Source: Aldrovandia affinis (taxonomy: Eukaryota; Chordata; Actinopteri; Notacanthiformes; Halosauridae). Taken from it: DNA of 64,000 bases. Each line of letters starts with the position of its first letter. The stretch's first letter is position 1. The notes under the pieces are model-generated. The model was not told the origin of the DNA. It did no database searches and worked only from the letters and a program-made list of their open reading frames with translations. The stretch lies in the NCBI GenBank assembly GCA_029706075.1, contig JAINUG010000007.1, positions 9,115,501-9,179,500 of the forward strand. Direction: 5' to 3'. Both the position numbers and the translations under genes were made by a program. Below, piece after piece: positions 22,865 through 35,143 of this stretch.

Positions 22865-23513
22865 TATATGCTATAGTCTGGTACTGCAGTGTTTTTTGTC
22901 GATGATATGATACCTTATGGCTGTTTTCCCTCTACTCAGTCCATTGACCAATTTGGCAGGAATAAATTAAACCCTGGTCACTGTACTCTCAAGTATTTGT
23001 ATAGTCATTACGATTTCTAGCTATAGTTAAACATAACAAATAGTTATACAACATGGGGTTTTCATTAATATCACTTGAGACAAACTGGATATGTGCGAAG
23101 AAAGTTGGATTTTCAGTTCTATGGTAATAGAAAACATGGTGATATGAACATGCCTGTTGCACACCCACACCCCTGCGTGATGTCCGTGTCCATAAGCTGA
23201 TCATTTTTGTGGATGATGAAAGTCCCACCGCAAATCCCTTATCATTTTTCCACAATAGAAGCCGTTTGCACATTAATCAGGAACCTCTCCAAAGAGACCT
23301 ACTCACAACCACTGCCCTTGTCAAATAACTAAATGCATTATTTTAATATACAAAATGTTGGTTGTAAATGATTAGATATATTTAATTCTGAAATGGAAGT
23401 GAGAGGAGCACTTTTCTCAATGACTCATTTGCATAGTTGAGTGCACAGTGATAAAAAAATCCCAAATATTAACAGACTGAATAAATAATAAAGGTATTTG
23501 CATAGTAATGTGA

Positions 23514-23592
23514 GTTAATGATCTTTTTAGCATTGTGATTAGCGCCGATCCAGCAGGGGGTTAATGATCTTTTTAGCATTGTGATTAGCGCA
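23514..23592 (+). repeat. 47-bp tandem duplication
   Basis: The phrase GTTAATGATCTTTTTAGCAT plus TGTGATTAGCGC occurs twice, starting at about 23515 and 23562, essentially without differences, so the duplication is recent. It lies just outside the LINE 3' end at 23610. Confidence 0.85.
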
Positions 23593-23609
23593 GCGTGGTG
23601 AATGAAAAA

Positions 23610-24440
23610 CTTTACATTACATTTACATTTTAAGCATTTAGCAGACACTCTTATCCAGAGCGACTTACAAGATGTGCATCAGTACATGGTAGGAACAATC
23701 ATAGTTAGCGCACGAGATCAGTGCAGGAATACAGCAATAGACATCATTGCAGGCATCTGCATACCATACCTGTAACACTGGGAAGGAAAAGGTTAGTGAA
23801 TTTTTTTTTTTTTTTAAAGAGTATAGTGTTGAACAAGTAAACAGTGGTGAAGACAATTTAGCTATATGGACAGAGATCAGGGGTAGTGGAGTCTGAAGAG
23901 GTGGGTTTTGAGTCTCTTGCGGAAGATTGGAAGTGATTCCGCAGTCCTGACCGATTGCTGGAGGTCGTTCCACCAACGAGGGACCAGGACAGAGAAGAGG
24001 CGCGACCGCGAGGAGCGGCTGCCAGGCGCCCGGAGGGATGGGGCAGTCAGTCTGCCAGCGGAGGTGGAGCGGAGGGGTCTGGACGGGGTGTAGGGCGTGA
24101 TGAGTGACTGGAGGTATGGGGGAGCAGTACCTCTGGCCGCTTGAAAAGCAAGCACCAGTGACTTGAATCTGATGCGTGCTGCGATGGGGAGCCAGTGCAG
24201 AGAGGAGAGTAGAGGGGTGACGTGGGTGAACTTCGGCTGGTTGAACACCAGGTGAGCAGCAGCGTTCTGGACTAGTTGCAGTGGCTTGATGGCACAGGCC
24301 GGAAGGCCTGCCAGCAAGGAATTGCAGTAGTCCAGACGTGAGATCACCAGGACCTGGACCAGGAGTTGAGTGGCCTCTTGGGTGAGGAACGGTCGGATCT
24401 TCCGGATGTTAGGGAGGGAGAAACGGCAGGTCCGAGTGTT
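23610..24440 (-). pseudogene. UnaL2-like (L2-clade) LINE, 3' end with RT C-terminal region
   Basis: The minus strand reads FLTQEATQLLVQVLVISRLD then YCNSLLAGLPA, SLHWLPIAARIRFKSLVLAF, and WWNDLQQSVRTAESLPIFRK, ending LKTHLFRLHYP. This is the conserved C-terminal region of L2/CR1-clade reverse transcriptases. The 3' untranslated region ends with CGCTCTGGATAAGAGTGTCT and a TGTAAATGTAATGTAAAG tail, the same end as the SINEs at 21190 and 27911. It is 5'-truncated near 24440, as is usual for LINE insertions. The last 156 codons (24347 to 23877) are open, so it is fairly young. Confidence 0.92.
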
Positions 24441-24527
24441 CGCCTTTATCGCAACTTACCGTCGCAATGGTCTGTTTTTACCACAGGACCACAAAGCTGT
24501 CACATGAAATATTACTATGACTACACA

Positions 24528-24763
24528 CAGACAACCTTTTTTGCACCGCGGACCGGTTCCGAGGGGCGCAATTATTTCCTCGCGCACCCCCCGTGCAGGG
24601 TGTTTCCGAGGGGCGCAATTATTTTTTCGCGTAGCACCCCCGGTCCGCGAAATAAACGAACTGGTCTCAGCTTTTTTCCATAGCATAGCATCCCCGTCGA
24701 CAGAAAATGGGGCGCCATTTACGTGGCTCGCACCGGGTGCTGGCAACCCACGCTACGCCACTG
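24528..24763. mobile_element. Small hAT-type non-autonomous element with 8-bp target duplication
   Basis: ACTACACA flanks both sides (24520-24527 and 24764-24771). The ends are CAGACAACC and the reverse of CAGTGGCGTAGCGTGGG, typical of hAT termini. The core is GC-rich and palindromic: CGCGGACCGG on the left faces CCGGTCCGCG on the right, and GAGGGGCGCAATTATTT occurs twice about 50 bases apart. It encodes no protein. The perfect duplication points to a recent insertion. Confidence 0.85.
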
Positions 24764-25264
24764 ACTACACAGTATTTAGAAATGTGGTTGTGAGTCATGG
24801 CAAGCCTTTTTGCTGCTTCACATCTCTGTCTGTTAAAACGGAAAAACATTTGTGTGCATTTATATTGTATAGCAGTGATTTATGGATTATTCCACTTTTA
24901 TATCATGGACTTATTTATATAAATGTTTGATTTATAAATGTTGATTGTTACATAACTGTATTAGTTAGAAGGATTTTGTGCAGTAGTTGTATAATGTAGT
25001 AGAATTGTATTGCACAGTATGACTTTAGAATATAAATATGTAATTGTACATTTATAACTCTGTTTATAGTGTTGTGCCCTTGGAAACCTTGCTTATGCAA
25101 AACTGAAAATAAGATGAGATTTCAGTCGCTCTCCCCCACAATGGGTTCATACAGTAAGTCACCATAAATATGGCTTCTTTAAAATGAAAACACTTCTAAG
25201 AAAGAAACACTGTGCTGTCCTCCTCTGTACTAACTTCTTCATGCCAGGAGCTAGTTGATCGAGC

Positions 25265-25425
25265 AGCAGCATGGCACAGTATTTGGAGACCAGGCAGTGC
25301 GACTGTAAGGTTGTGAATTTGAGCCACCCTGTGCCCATCGTTTGTCATACCCTTAAGTGTGGTGCTTGACCTGAAACACTTGAGTTAATATCCATCTAAA
25401 TAAAAGGGCATCTGCCAAGCAAACA
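25265..25425 (+). repeat. Degenerate tRNA-type SINE
   Basis: A weak tRNA-like head (AGCATGGCACAGTATTTGGA and GGTTGTGAATTTGAGCC) is followed by CCCTTAAGTGTGGTGCTTGA and a remnant of the TAAAAGGGCATCTGCCAAG tail. The order matches the SINE at 21190, with heavy divergence. Confidence 0.5.
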
Positions 25426-27134
25426 GATAATGTGCTGTAACGATGTGTCCAGCTGTGCCAGGGAGCATCTCTGGCTCTCTGGTAGAGCTTCCCGGCGCGT
25501 TGTTTGGGTCACAATTAATCACTTTCTGCCTTCTACTCCAGTAGGCCTCTGGGTTTTTATACAGCATCGGCCACAGCAGATGGGGTGGTCTGTGGGAATG
25601 TTCTGCCAATTCCTTCATTATCCCTTAGGGTTTGGCGATTAATGCAGTCAGTTATGGGGCACTTTTCTGTTTGTTTTAAACAGAAAGCCAAGTCCCGTAG
25701 AGATCTGTTATATTGTCAGCCGCATTCTGGATGCAAACCAGTGATGTATGTTAGCACTATCTGCCAGTGGTTCATCAGATGCTTGTTTTTTCTTGACCAA
25801 TGAGTGGTTTGTCTGGTAAGGAATGACACAGGGTCCCATTTTTTCAGAATCCAGGTTTCTATGTACTGCTGCAATTTTGTGTAATTAGTCCTGTTCATGG
25901 ACTTCACAAGGCTCTGTGAATCCTAACTATAATCAGCACATCAGGGCAATCATTTTTTTGACTCTGTCCAAACTGCCATTGTGAAAAGCAACTGACAGAA
26001 CATGGCCTTGTAGGGCAACACACAAACAAGACATTCACCTGTCCTCACTCTAAAGTAAATCACTACACAGGAAAACTATTGTCATCAGAGTGCTATTTAA
26101 ACAAATGCATATTCTAACTGCTGGCATGCAATCACAACAGTTTAAAAAAAAATTCCTCTCCTTAGAGGGAATCAGAAATGTTGAATCGAGCATTCTAACT
26201 GTGGTTCACTGTGGGCACTTTTACGGGAATCACCATTTTACGGGAATTATTCATGCTATATTAATCCTTCTATCTGGATGGGGGACTTGTGTAGTCTTTC
26301 AGATGAGTTTGTTAGTGTTATGTCTCAGTACAGATTGGGGTTATCATCGAGATGTTTCCCCCTGAATATCAGCTACCTCAACTTAAAATATACTATTTTG
26401 ATGTGTTTAATGATCAAGTCATGCCTAAATATTTAATTTCAGTATGTAACAAGAACCAATGGATGGAACAGAAATGTTCAATCACTCTTTTAATTATATC
26501 TTCGCACTGATTACAAAGAATATATGTGCAAATTGCACCTGTGGTCAGTTAAACAGAAAACAGTAAGCAAGCTATGATTACACATCTGTCAATGAAGGCA
26601 AATGAAAAGCTACAGATTGGGAGCTAAATTACAGGAAAATGTCAGACAACAAAATGAACTGCCTGACCATGAGAGAATCTTAATCTATTCAAGTGGATTA
26701 AACAGTAAAATGCACTTAACTGAAGTATAGATCTCTGTGACTTTCTTCTTATAAAACGAAGTGGGTACCGAATGTTTGCAGACAATTTAGACAGCCATTG
26801 ATCAGATGCATTATATTAAAACAAAACTGCAGTCAGCAAAATGTATTCCTTTCCATGGTTGGAAAAAAGCAACGTAGGAATGTTTTTCAAAATCCCAACT
26901 TCATTTGGTGTAATAAACACACCGCGGGGATATCACTAAACAACATCCATTTCTCACAATTTGTGTGTTTTCCTTGGTTTTAGAAGAGCTGTGTGAAGAC
27001 CTTGCAAGTATGTGCGCGTGAAATGCACACATTTGCGCACAACCCAAGGGATGTATGAAATCAAACCACTGATGTACGCCTTCATCATATTAACAACAAA
27101 CACCAATCTGTTACCGATTTCCGATATACCGATA
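25426..27134. other. Intron-like DNA, no feature seen
   Basis: No coding motif or family repeat is recognised. Near 27115 a short CCGATATACC repeat begins and hosts the next two insertions. Confidence 0.45.
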
Positions 27135-27136
27135 TA

Positions 27137-27895
27137 CAGTGCATCCGGAAAGTATTCACATCGCTTCACTTTTTCCACATTTTGTTATGTTACAGCCTTA
27201 TTCCAAAATGGATTAAATTCATTTTTTTCTCAGAATTCTACAATACACAATACCCATAAAAATGAAAATATCACATGTGAAAAAAGTTTTGAGACATTTT
27301 TGTCAAATGTCCATTAAATTCAAAACATGAAAAAAACTATGTAAGGTCCCAAAATATCACATGTACATAAGTCCTATTCACGCCGAGATAGAATTGTTTG
27401 CTAGATCTGACATTCTAAAATTGAGCTCCATCATTGTGAAATGGGTGCATCCTGTTTCCACTGAACTCATCCTTGAGAAGTGTCTAGAACTTCAGAGTTC
27501 ATCTGGAGTCCAGCTGTAGAAGGACAAAATTCAATTGATTGGACATGATTCAGGCCAAAAAGTTCAATTTGTGTCTCATCACACCTGTCTTATATCATTT
27601 GGCAAACTCCAGGATGATCAGTGGAAACACTGGTGGGCACCTGACAGGTGCTCCTTTTCAGTTTTTTATTTTTAATACATTTGCAAAAATTTCTGGAAAA
27701 AACGCTTTTTACTTTGTCATACATGTGATATTTTCGTTTTTATTTTGAATACATTTGCAAAAATGTCTAAAGAACGTTTTTCAGTATTGTGTGTAGAATT
27801 CAGAAAAAAATTAATTTAATCCATTTTGGAATAAAGCTGTAACATAACAAAATGTGGAAAAAGTCAAGCGATGTGAATACTTTCCGGATGCACTG
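27137..27895. mobile_element. Tc1-type non-autonomous element with long inverted ends
   Basis: Both ends read CAGTGCATCCGGAAAGTATT in inverted orientation, extend into near-matching inverted repeats of over 100 bases, and are flanked by TA. The interior has no transposase frame but keeps traces of a Tc1 leader. It sits inside a CCGATATACC repeat. Confidence 0.88.
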
Positions 27896-27910
27896 TATAT
27901 CCGATATACC

Positions 27911-28148
27911 GGCCGGCAGTGTGGTATAATGGTTAGGGAGCTGGGCTTGTAATGCTAAGGTTGCAGGTTCAATCCCCAGGTGGGACACTGCCGTTGTACC
28001 CTTGAGCAAGGTACTTAACCTGAATTGCTTCAGTAAAATATCCAGCTGTATAAATGGATTGTATGTAAAGAAATGTAAACTGTATGTCGCTCTGGATAAG
28101 AGCATCTGCTAAATGCCTGTAATGTAATGTAATGTAATGTAATGTAAT
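27911..28148 (+). repeat. tRNA-derived SINE with (TGTAA)n tail
   Basis: The head carries TGGTTAGGGAGCTGG and GGTTCAATCCCC promoter boxes; the body and the CGCTCTGGATAAGAGCATCT end match the copy at 21190. The tail is about six TGTAA units. Published work on eels describes UnaL2 and UnaSINE with shared 3' ends and TGTAA repeats, so this fits LINE-driven mobilisation. It interrupts the GATATACC repeat. Confidence 0.92.
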
Positions 28149-31100
28149 ATACCGATATACCGTGGAGCTGCTCAATACCTGAATACACAAAATGGTTTGG
28201 TTATGAACACACGGAAACAGATTTCACATGTTTGAGTACAGGCCTCAGAAGGTTTGTACGGGTCCCAGTTTAATTTTCCCACAGTTTGATGGTCCTTAGA
28301 CAGCGTTAATGCCCGGCCTGCTGTGTGTTGATTCAGTCTCTGCCACCATGTGTCACATTAAGGTTTTACTGCTAGAGCCTATGATTTAATATATACGCGT
28401 TGTCTTTGCCTGGGAGAGAGATAGGGTCCCCAGAGAGAGCTGTTAACTCTCACCAGCTGCTCCTGGATACCAGTCAATATGAGAGCAACCTGTTTGTGGC
28501 TATTTAAACAGCCTTACTTACCCCTGAAGGCTGTTATCTTACTGGGACTCCTTAGTGCAGAACAGTGCTTCTTTTATTTATGGCCATACATTTTTAAAAA
28601 CCTGAACAGAAGTGAGAAAGTGTCCTCTTTCAGCCCGGTGAAAGAAGATAGACTGTGTTCTTCCCCGGACCCCCCCGGACCCTAGACTGGTGGCGTAAAG
28701 CCGGCGTGGAGGGAGGTGGAGCTTGTTTCAATTAAAGGGCGTGAGCGACATAGTTGTAAGGCTTTGTTTTGTTTTCCCTCACCTGCGCATTCTTTCAGTT
28801 AAACATCTGCTTGAGAGCCACGGCAGTGGGCAAAGACCGCTGACCCAGTCTAATTTTGTGTGGATTGTGAGTGATGTGTTGGGGAAGTTTTAGAGCCCCA
28901 TGCAAAGCAGTGGGGACCCCGAAGGACAGCAATGTTAGCTCAGCTTTGCTTCATTTGTTGATGGTAGCAGCCAACATACAATACAGATGTTACTCTCCAG
29001 GAAACACAGAAATACTTCAAGGCACAGGTCCAGAGTTATTGGCAGCCCTGATGAAAATGGGCAAAAAAGGCTAGAAAATAAATGATGTCATTACTGAGAT
29101 ATATTGTAATTTTCCAGCAGGTGGAAAATATTTTACTGATTCAATGGAATCAACCAAAACACACAACACATTTTTCAAAGTATGCAATCCCTTTCCCAAA
29201 AAAAGGTTTCACAATTATTGGAACTCCTGTTTTTCAGAGCCGGTATGAAGAAATAAAAAAGTAATTAATATGGTCCTCTATGTGTTCTCTTTGCCTTTCT
29301 CACCATCTTTAATCTGTGAAAAAGGACACTTCCTTTACAAAGGTTTTGCAGCTGTTTGTAACGTTTTTGATAAGTCAGAGCTTAGTCCACAGCCAACAGG
29401 CCTGAGTGAAGTATTACAACCATTTGGTCAAATTGTACAATTCCTAAGACTGTAAAAAATGTTGTGTTAGTTTTATTAAAAATAATTTTGATGAATGATG
29501 AAAACAAACAGATCTTGGCTCATTAGTGGACTCAGACATTTTCACCAAACATGCCAATAACCCTATATGTAATAACTAATAAATGTAAATTTATTTTAAT
29601 AACCTGTATTTTTTCCCTAATGTATTCTCTCTTCTCTGGGAATGTGAAATACTGATGGGGACTTATAGTCATTGGATAACCTTGCCACCCCCACCTGTAA
29701 ATATTTTGTGTTGTTTGTTTTTGGTGAAAACAAACTGTGACATCACAAAAGTAAATTTATTTTAATAACCTTTCCCTAATGCTCTGGGAATGTGGAGACA
29801 CGGAACCGCACCTGTTGTTTGTTTTAATTAGCCAGTATTCCTTTTTGAATTTCATCAATAACAAAATGAAGTTATGAATTAGCAATGATGTTCAAACTGT
29901 CTGGGTAAGGATGGGTGGTTTAGCATTTCAAAAACAAAAAGATTAGAAGACTTTTCAAAAAGATTGCTCGTTAATTGTCTTCTAAATATAATCACGGTCA
30001 AGTTTTTTTTGTAAAAGAAGATTAAGTAGGTTCAGGATGTGAGATGAGGAGATGGGCTTTTCTGTGTTTCTTTCCCTGTAAACTGGAAGGAGAGATAATC
30101 CTCCTTAGTTGTTAGAGGTGCTAATGGCCATACATGGTGCGGTATCCCTTACATGTGTTCTACTGTTAAACTTAATTTCCAAGGTAAAACCGTGGCTGGA
30201 ATCTGAAGGACTATCTGTGAGGATTGTGGCCTCTGCTCTGTTCTTCTGGCCAGCATTCCCTCAATGTGTTCTCCCCAGATGCCAAAAGAAATCCTGCCTT
30301 CCTGGGTAGTGCACCAGCAGGCATAGAGGTTGGTTTAAGAAGAATAAATTAACTGTGGGTGTGGAGAGGGTTTGGTTCAATCAGATCATCACTTCTTCAT
30401 AACCCTCCACTAGAAGAGCAAGTGTTATGGCCACAAATTTGAGACTTGCTTTCACAACAATAAAATGGAAGACAGCGTATCATCCTAAATTAAACTAAAT
30501 ACAACTGCTCTTTTTGTAGCGGAGAATTGGAGATTGGAAAACCAACCCAAGGGGGGCTTGAGCCCCTGCCCAAAAAGTGCCCTTTTTTGGCTGGTGTTAA
30601 TTGTATTGAATTTTTTCTTTATTTGTTATTGAAATTCTATAAAATATAAAGAGGGAAATGTATAGTAGTATCCACAAAAAAATGCACCTTATCAATTTAA
30701 AAAGTACTCCGCTCTCCACTTCCAAATGGTTTTGTCTCAATCAATCAATCAACGTCGCATCTTCCGACATTCCGAATACAACTTGTCATGAAAAGCACCG
30801 CATTCCCAGCCCCAGTTCGGTTACGGTGAATGATATCACTCAGGTAGGCACTGTTTTAATTATGAAACCACGATTAAACAACACTTACTTACTTTTTATG
30901 TTATATATCCGTTAAAAAAACTATGAAGTAGGTCAGTAGGACTTGCCACCTTCAAGCTGTAATTTTGTCATGCCTTGGTACTCGCGAGCAAGTAAGCTAG
31001 GCTAATTTTTTTCTGAAGCAGGTAGTTACGTTTGGCATAGTTTTGCTAGTTTAGTGTAGTCACCCCCTTTTCTTTATAGCCAGTTTTCTAAAAACTTGAT

Positions 31101-31334
31101 GTTTAAAAGTGTATTATTGTTTGGGCATGTAGCAGTGTGTTTCCCTGTTAAAATAAAAGTTTCAATCAATCAATCCATTTTGATTGGGAAATAAGAATAA
31201 GCATAAACACTGCTAGAAGAGGCAAATACACCTGTCTCCAATGAAAGGCAAAATACTTCTCACCACCCTGACCCTGGATCAGTTTTTCAGCCATATGCAT
31301 AGATGTAACAAATATATAAGAGTATGTTTAAGTA
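28149..31334. other. Intron-like DNA with minor duplications
   Basis: No gene is recognised. GTAAATTTATTTTAATAACC followed by TTCCCTAATG and CTCTGGGAATGTG occurs twice (near 29584 and 29750), a diverged local duplication. CAATCAATCAAT runs occur near 30740 and 31165, the second after AATAAAAGTTT and possibly the 3' end of an old LINE. A GAGCCCCTGCCC phrase near 30560 recurs at 31871. Confidence 0.4.
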
Positions 31335-31357
31335 GTGTGTGTGTGTGTGTGTGTGTT
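31335..31357 (+). repeat. (GT)n microsatellite
   Basis: About 11 GT units followed by GTGCGTGCGTGC. Confidence 0.9.
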
Positions 31358-31844
31358 TGTGCGTGCGTGCCTTTTTAATATAACATTTTCCTCTCAGTGT
31401 GATGCTCAAAAACATGTTACTAATATCAAACTGTAGTTCAGTAGTTGTACCATATGTCTCATTTATAAAATATATGCAGTGTAACTAAATGATACAGAAC
31501 ATGAAAACAGAAGGAAGTTTTGAAACCCCAAATTCAGGGGGCTGATGTATCAAGCATGTCAGAGTAGGACTGCTGATCTAGAATCTTATCATTACTTATA
31601 ATGAAAGGTAAAACAGGTCCCAGGCTCTAATAAACCACTGATCTAATGTGACTGAATTGGTCTAAACAACTGAACACTGCATTACTTACACTGACTGACT
31701 TGCATTACTACATCAAATCTGTGGTTTCTTCATGGAATAATGTGTTTCAGTAGAATTTAAACAGGTCCCATGTTATGAACATAATGTGTGATTATGGATG
31801 GCGGCGGTGTGGCAACATCGGGGTGGGAATAGTGCATGTCGGTG

Positions 31845-31906
31845 GGTAAGTGCCCTTTTTTTTTTGCTTTGAGCCCCTGCCCCCAAAATGTCTGTGCACG
31901 GCCCTG
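31845..31906. mobile_element. hAT-like terminus remnant
   Basis: The segment ends TGTCTGTGCACGGCCCTG; its reverse, CAGGGCCGTGCACAGACA, resembles the terminus of a common hAT family. The opposite end and the 8-bp duplication were not found, and the only other trace is the GAGCCCCTGCCC phrase near 30560. Confidence 0.4.
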
Positions 31907-34900
31907 ACTGGAACGATGCATTTTTTTAAACACAAACAAATGATCTGACACAAAACTACGCCACCCAGCCGAAGTTGCCACAAAGACCTTTATTGCAGAC
32001 CAAAAAACTAGCAAGCTGGGCAAAGGTGAGAAATGTTCCATTTGCGACAGACAAAACCTGATGAGCAGTAATAAAATAAAGAACTGGGTAATAAACAACA
32101 CTGCTTTATGGGTGGTACTGTTGGGGTGGTACTGAAATATGCATTATTTATGCCCATTAAGTATTATGGCTAACATGATAAATATGTGTGGTAAAGCCAG
32201 TTGAAAGATGCAGGCTTGACATACAGTGAGTAAGTGTGATCTTTGATTTTGGTCTGCTCATGTTCATTTACAAATGTATAATAGAATAATAATAGGTAAA
32301 GGTGGCCAGGGGGTGCCAATTAGGTAACCTGCTAACAAACCAAATCTTGTAAAATAAATGACCATCTGAGGAGCAGGATCCATGTTACTATGTGTTCCCT
32401 GGATAATATTGTAAGGTTTAGCTAGACAGCTTTGTACTGGAACGTGACCCATTTTATGTCTTTGTGTGGGCCTAGAAACAAATGTAGATATTCTGAGTTC
32501 ACAGAACGAAAAGACAATTAAATAAAGAAAATGTCTCAACCTCAGCTCCTAGGGTAGCATCAGTTTAATCTGGGTATTGAAAAAACTTCTGTTGGTGTAC
32601 ATTATTTTGACACTAAAGTAAGTGGAATTAATATTATTGAATTATGTGGACCAAATCGGGGAAATTAGTTTATTTTTTACTTTGGTCAGGGAAACTAATG
32701 TCTAATAAAGAAAATGTATTAGAAAATAAAGGAAGATTCCAGGGACACTGAAAAAGCTGGCTCAACGAAGGACATTAATATTTTTCAATATGATATCCTT
32801 GCCCTCTTGCTATAATACACTCATAAACTGTCACAAACAAGTCAAAGAAAATAAAGTCCTACGCATGGAGAACACAGCAATCTTTCACCCGCCTCAGAAA
32901 AGTGAAACATTAGATCATGAAGTGCTATTAACGTAATGCACAGTGAAGTCACAGTGATGTTCTGTTTTTCTCCTTATTCATTGGAGTTAATTAAGCCTCA
33001 GTAGTAAGAGGAAGACATTTGACTTGATGATGGAGTCTGAAAATGTCAGCTATAACTAGGGGGGAGGTATGTTGTGAACTGGAAGAGGTTTCCCTAAACC
33101 AGACCTCCCCCTGAGTGTTGAACATGCCTGTTGCAGAGGGTTGTGCAGGAAACTTGAATAGAGAGGCCGACTGGTGGCTTCAAGCTTAGCATTTTCAGGG
33201 TGTACACAGCTGTCTCTGAATACAGCTTCTCACGTAACAAAAAAAAAATCGGGCTTTGTTCGGCAGGTGTTGAGATAAGAAGTAACAATAGGCCCACAAG
33301 CAATCTCCACGCCTGTATTTAAGACAATTTTCCGGTGATATTTCCATAACAGCAAGCGGGGCCTTCGGATCCCATCTCACCTCATTGTAATTGCTCAACT
33401 CTGTTATCTTTCCTGTCGTTCCACATTAGAAGAGTTCAGAGATCCAATCAGGGGAAGACAAGATAATTGCAAGTGGATGATACGGGCGGCTACTGTATCA
33501 CAAAGATGAAAGTCATTTGCATCTGTATGGACTACCTCTGGGTAGATGGAGAACTGAGCTCAATGTCATTTTTTCAACAGTATCTGGAAGTGGAGGGTGA
33601 GCCACTAACAGGCTGTAGTTATCTTTGTCCAGAAATCTGCGAGCTCACAAATACAGCATTTTTACAGGCCGCATAATTACACTCTGCTAATTAGCATTGA
33701 TAATTATTTTTTATCCAGTTATAACTTTTTCTATTTAAAGGGCAGACTTCACTTGCCAGTCAGCCAGTACTGGGTGTTCTGGATCAACAGTGTTACAATT
33801 GAGTCTCCTGACATTTTGTGATTTTCTCTTGGTCCAGATTGGTCCAGATTTTCCCTTGGTCCAGAATTTGTATTCCAGATCCAGAGCTAATGAACATATG
33901 TGTGAAGTGTGTCCTCCTGGTGGAATCCAGCATTTTTGGAGCTTTAGTTCCCAGAGACCCCGGATAGTCCTCGCGTCGGGGGAAAGAGGGGAAATCTGCA
34001 CAGCTAATTAAAATGGATTTTAAAAAGAGACCACAATGTATTTCAGTTCGGCCAGGCCCTCAAAAGGTTTGCGCAGGAGTTCCGGAGGGGCCGGCGGCCA
34101 ATTTATCCCAACATATGTTCCTGACCACGCTGGAATAAATGTGCAGTGGCCGACATAAGCATTTGCACTCATTCACCTATCTCAGGAGGCCTCATTTGTA
34201 CATCATCTCAAAGCTGAGGATACCTGACTGCCTGGAACTCCTTTAAATGGCACGCCATACCCCCATCACCCCTGGCTCTCCCCTGCTGGAGGGGGTTCCA
34301 ATACAAAGTGCCTTAAACACACCAGGTGTTCCCCAAGCCATGTTTGCAGTAAGCCCTGCTTCCTTAGCATTTCATATCCATTCACAACATTGGAATTTAG
34401 GCAAATATTAACCAGAATACATATTTTTTCCACATTGTATACTGTTTGAGTACTTTTCTCATTTGAAATACTTTTTGAAAGACTCATCGCTAATGAAACT
34501 AATTTTGACTGCTCAGTCTGTACCAACTCATGGTGACTGTTTCTCTTGGCATGTAAATACAGTGATACAGTGTTATGTAAGCGAGTGGCCAGTGCTTATT
34601 GGTTTGGTTAAAGACCCACCAGGGACCATAACAAATGTTTGATGTAAGCATATTTTAATCAGCCGTTCCTCCACAGTCGCTCTACTAATTGATGCTGCTC
34701 TGATTATGGTGGAGGAGGAGGGGGCTGGCATGGCTGGTGTTGCGGTGAGACTGGGAAGAGGCCAAGACACCTCCGTCACATCCAGAGCCTGCCACTTTCC
34801 ATCCGTCCTGGAGCAGGAGAGATTTTGTTCTAGCTGCCACTAAATCTAAGGTTAACGAAGGCTTCTCAGCCTCACATAGTTAGAAGCACTTAAGTAATCT

Positions 34901-34920
34901 GCACCCTCTTCCCCTCACTA
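31907..34920. other. Intron-like DNA, no feature seen
   Basis: No coding motif is recognised. The phrase TTGGTCCAGATT recurs in quick succession near 33829-33862. This is one of the least repetitive parts of the window. Confidence 0.45.
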
Positions 34921-35143
34921 ATTTCTCTCTCTTTTTCTCTTTATCTCACTCTCACACACACACTCCCTCTCTCACTCTCGCTCTCTCTCTCTCTCTCTCA
35001 CACAGACTCCCTCTCTCACTCTCTTGTTCTCTCTCTCTCACACAGACTCCCTCTCTTATTATCTTGTTCTCTCTCCCTCCACTATCACTCTTTCAGTCTC
35101 TCTTCTCTCTCTCATTCTCTTGCTCTCTGTCTCTCTTTTTGCA
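34921..35143 (+). repeat. CT-rich low-complexity tract
   Basis: Imperfect CTCTCT runs are mixed with four or so copies of CACACAGACTCCCTCTCT-like units, giving a short compound minisatellite. Confidence 0.85.

Noticed and set aside
24366-24930. Overlapping frames around 24.5-24.9 kb
   Set aside because: They fall over the hAT-type element with perfect target duplications and have no conserved motif.
31757-32101. 114-codon minus-strand frame
   Set aside because: It overlaps a hAT-like terminus and T-rich run; no motif or splice context.
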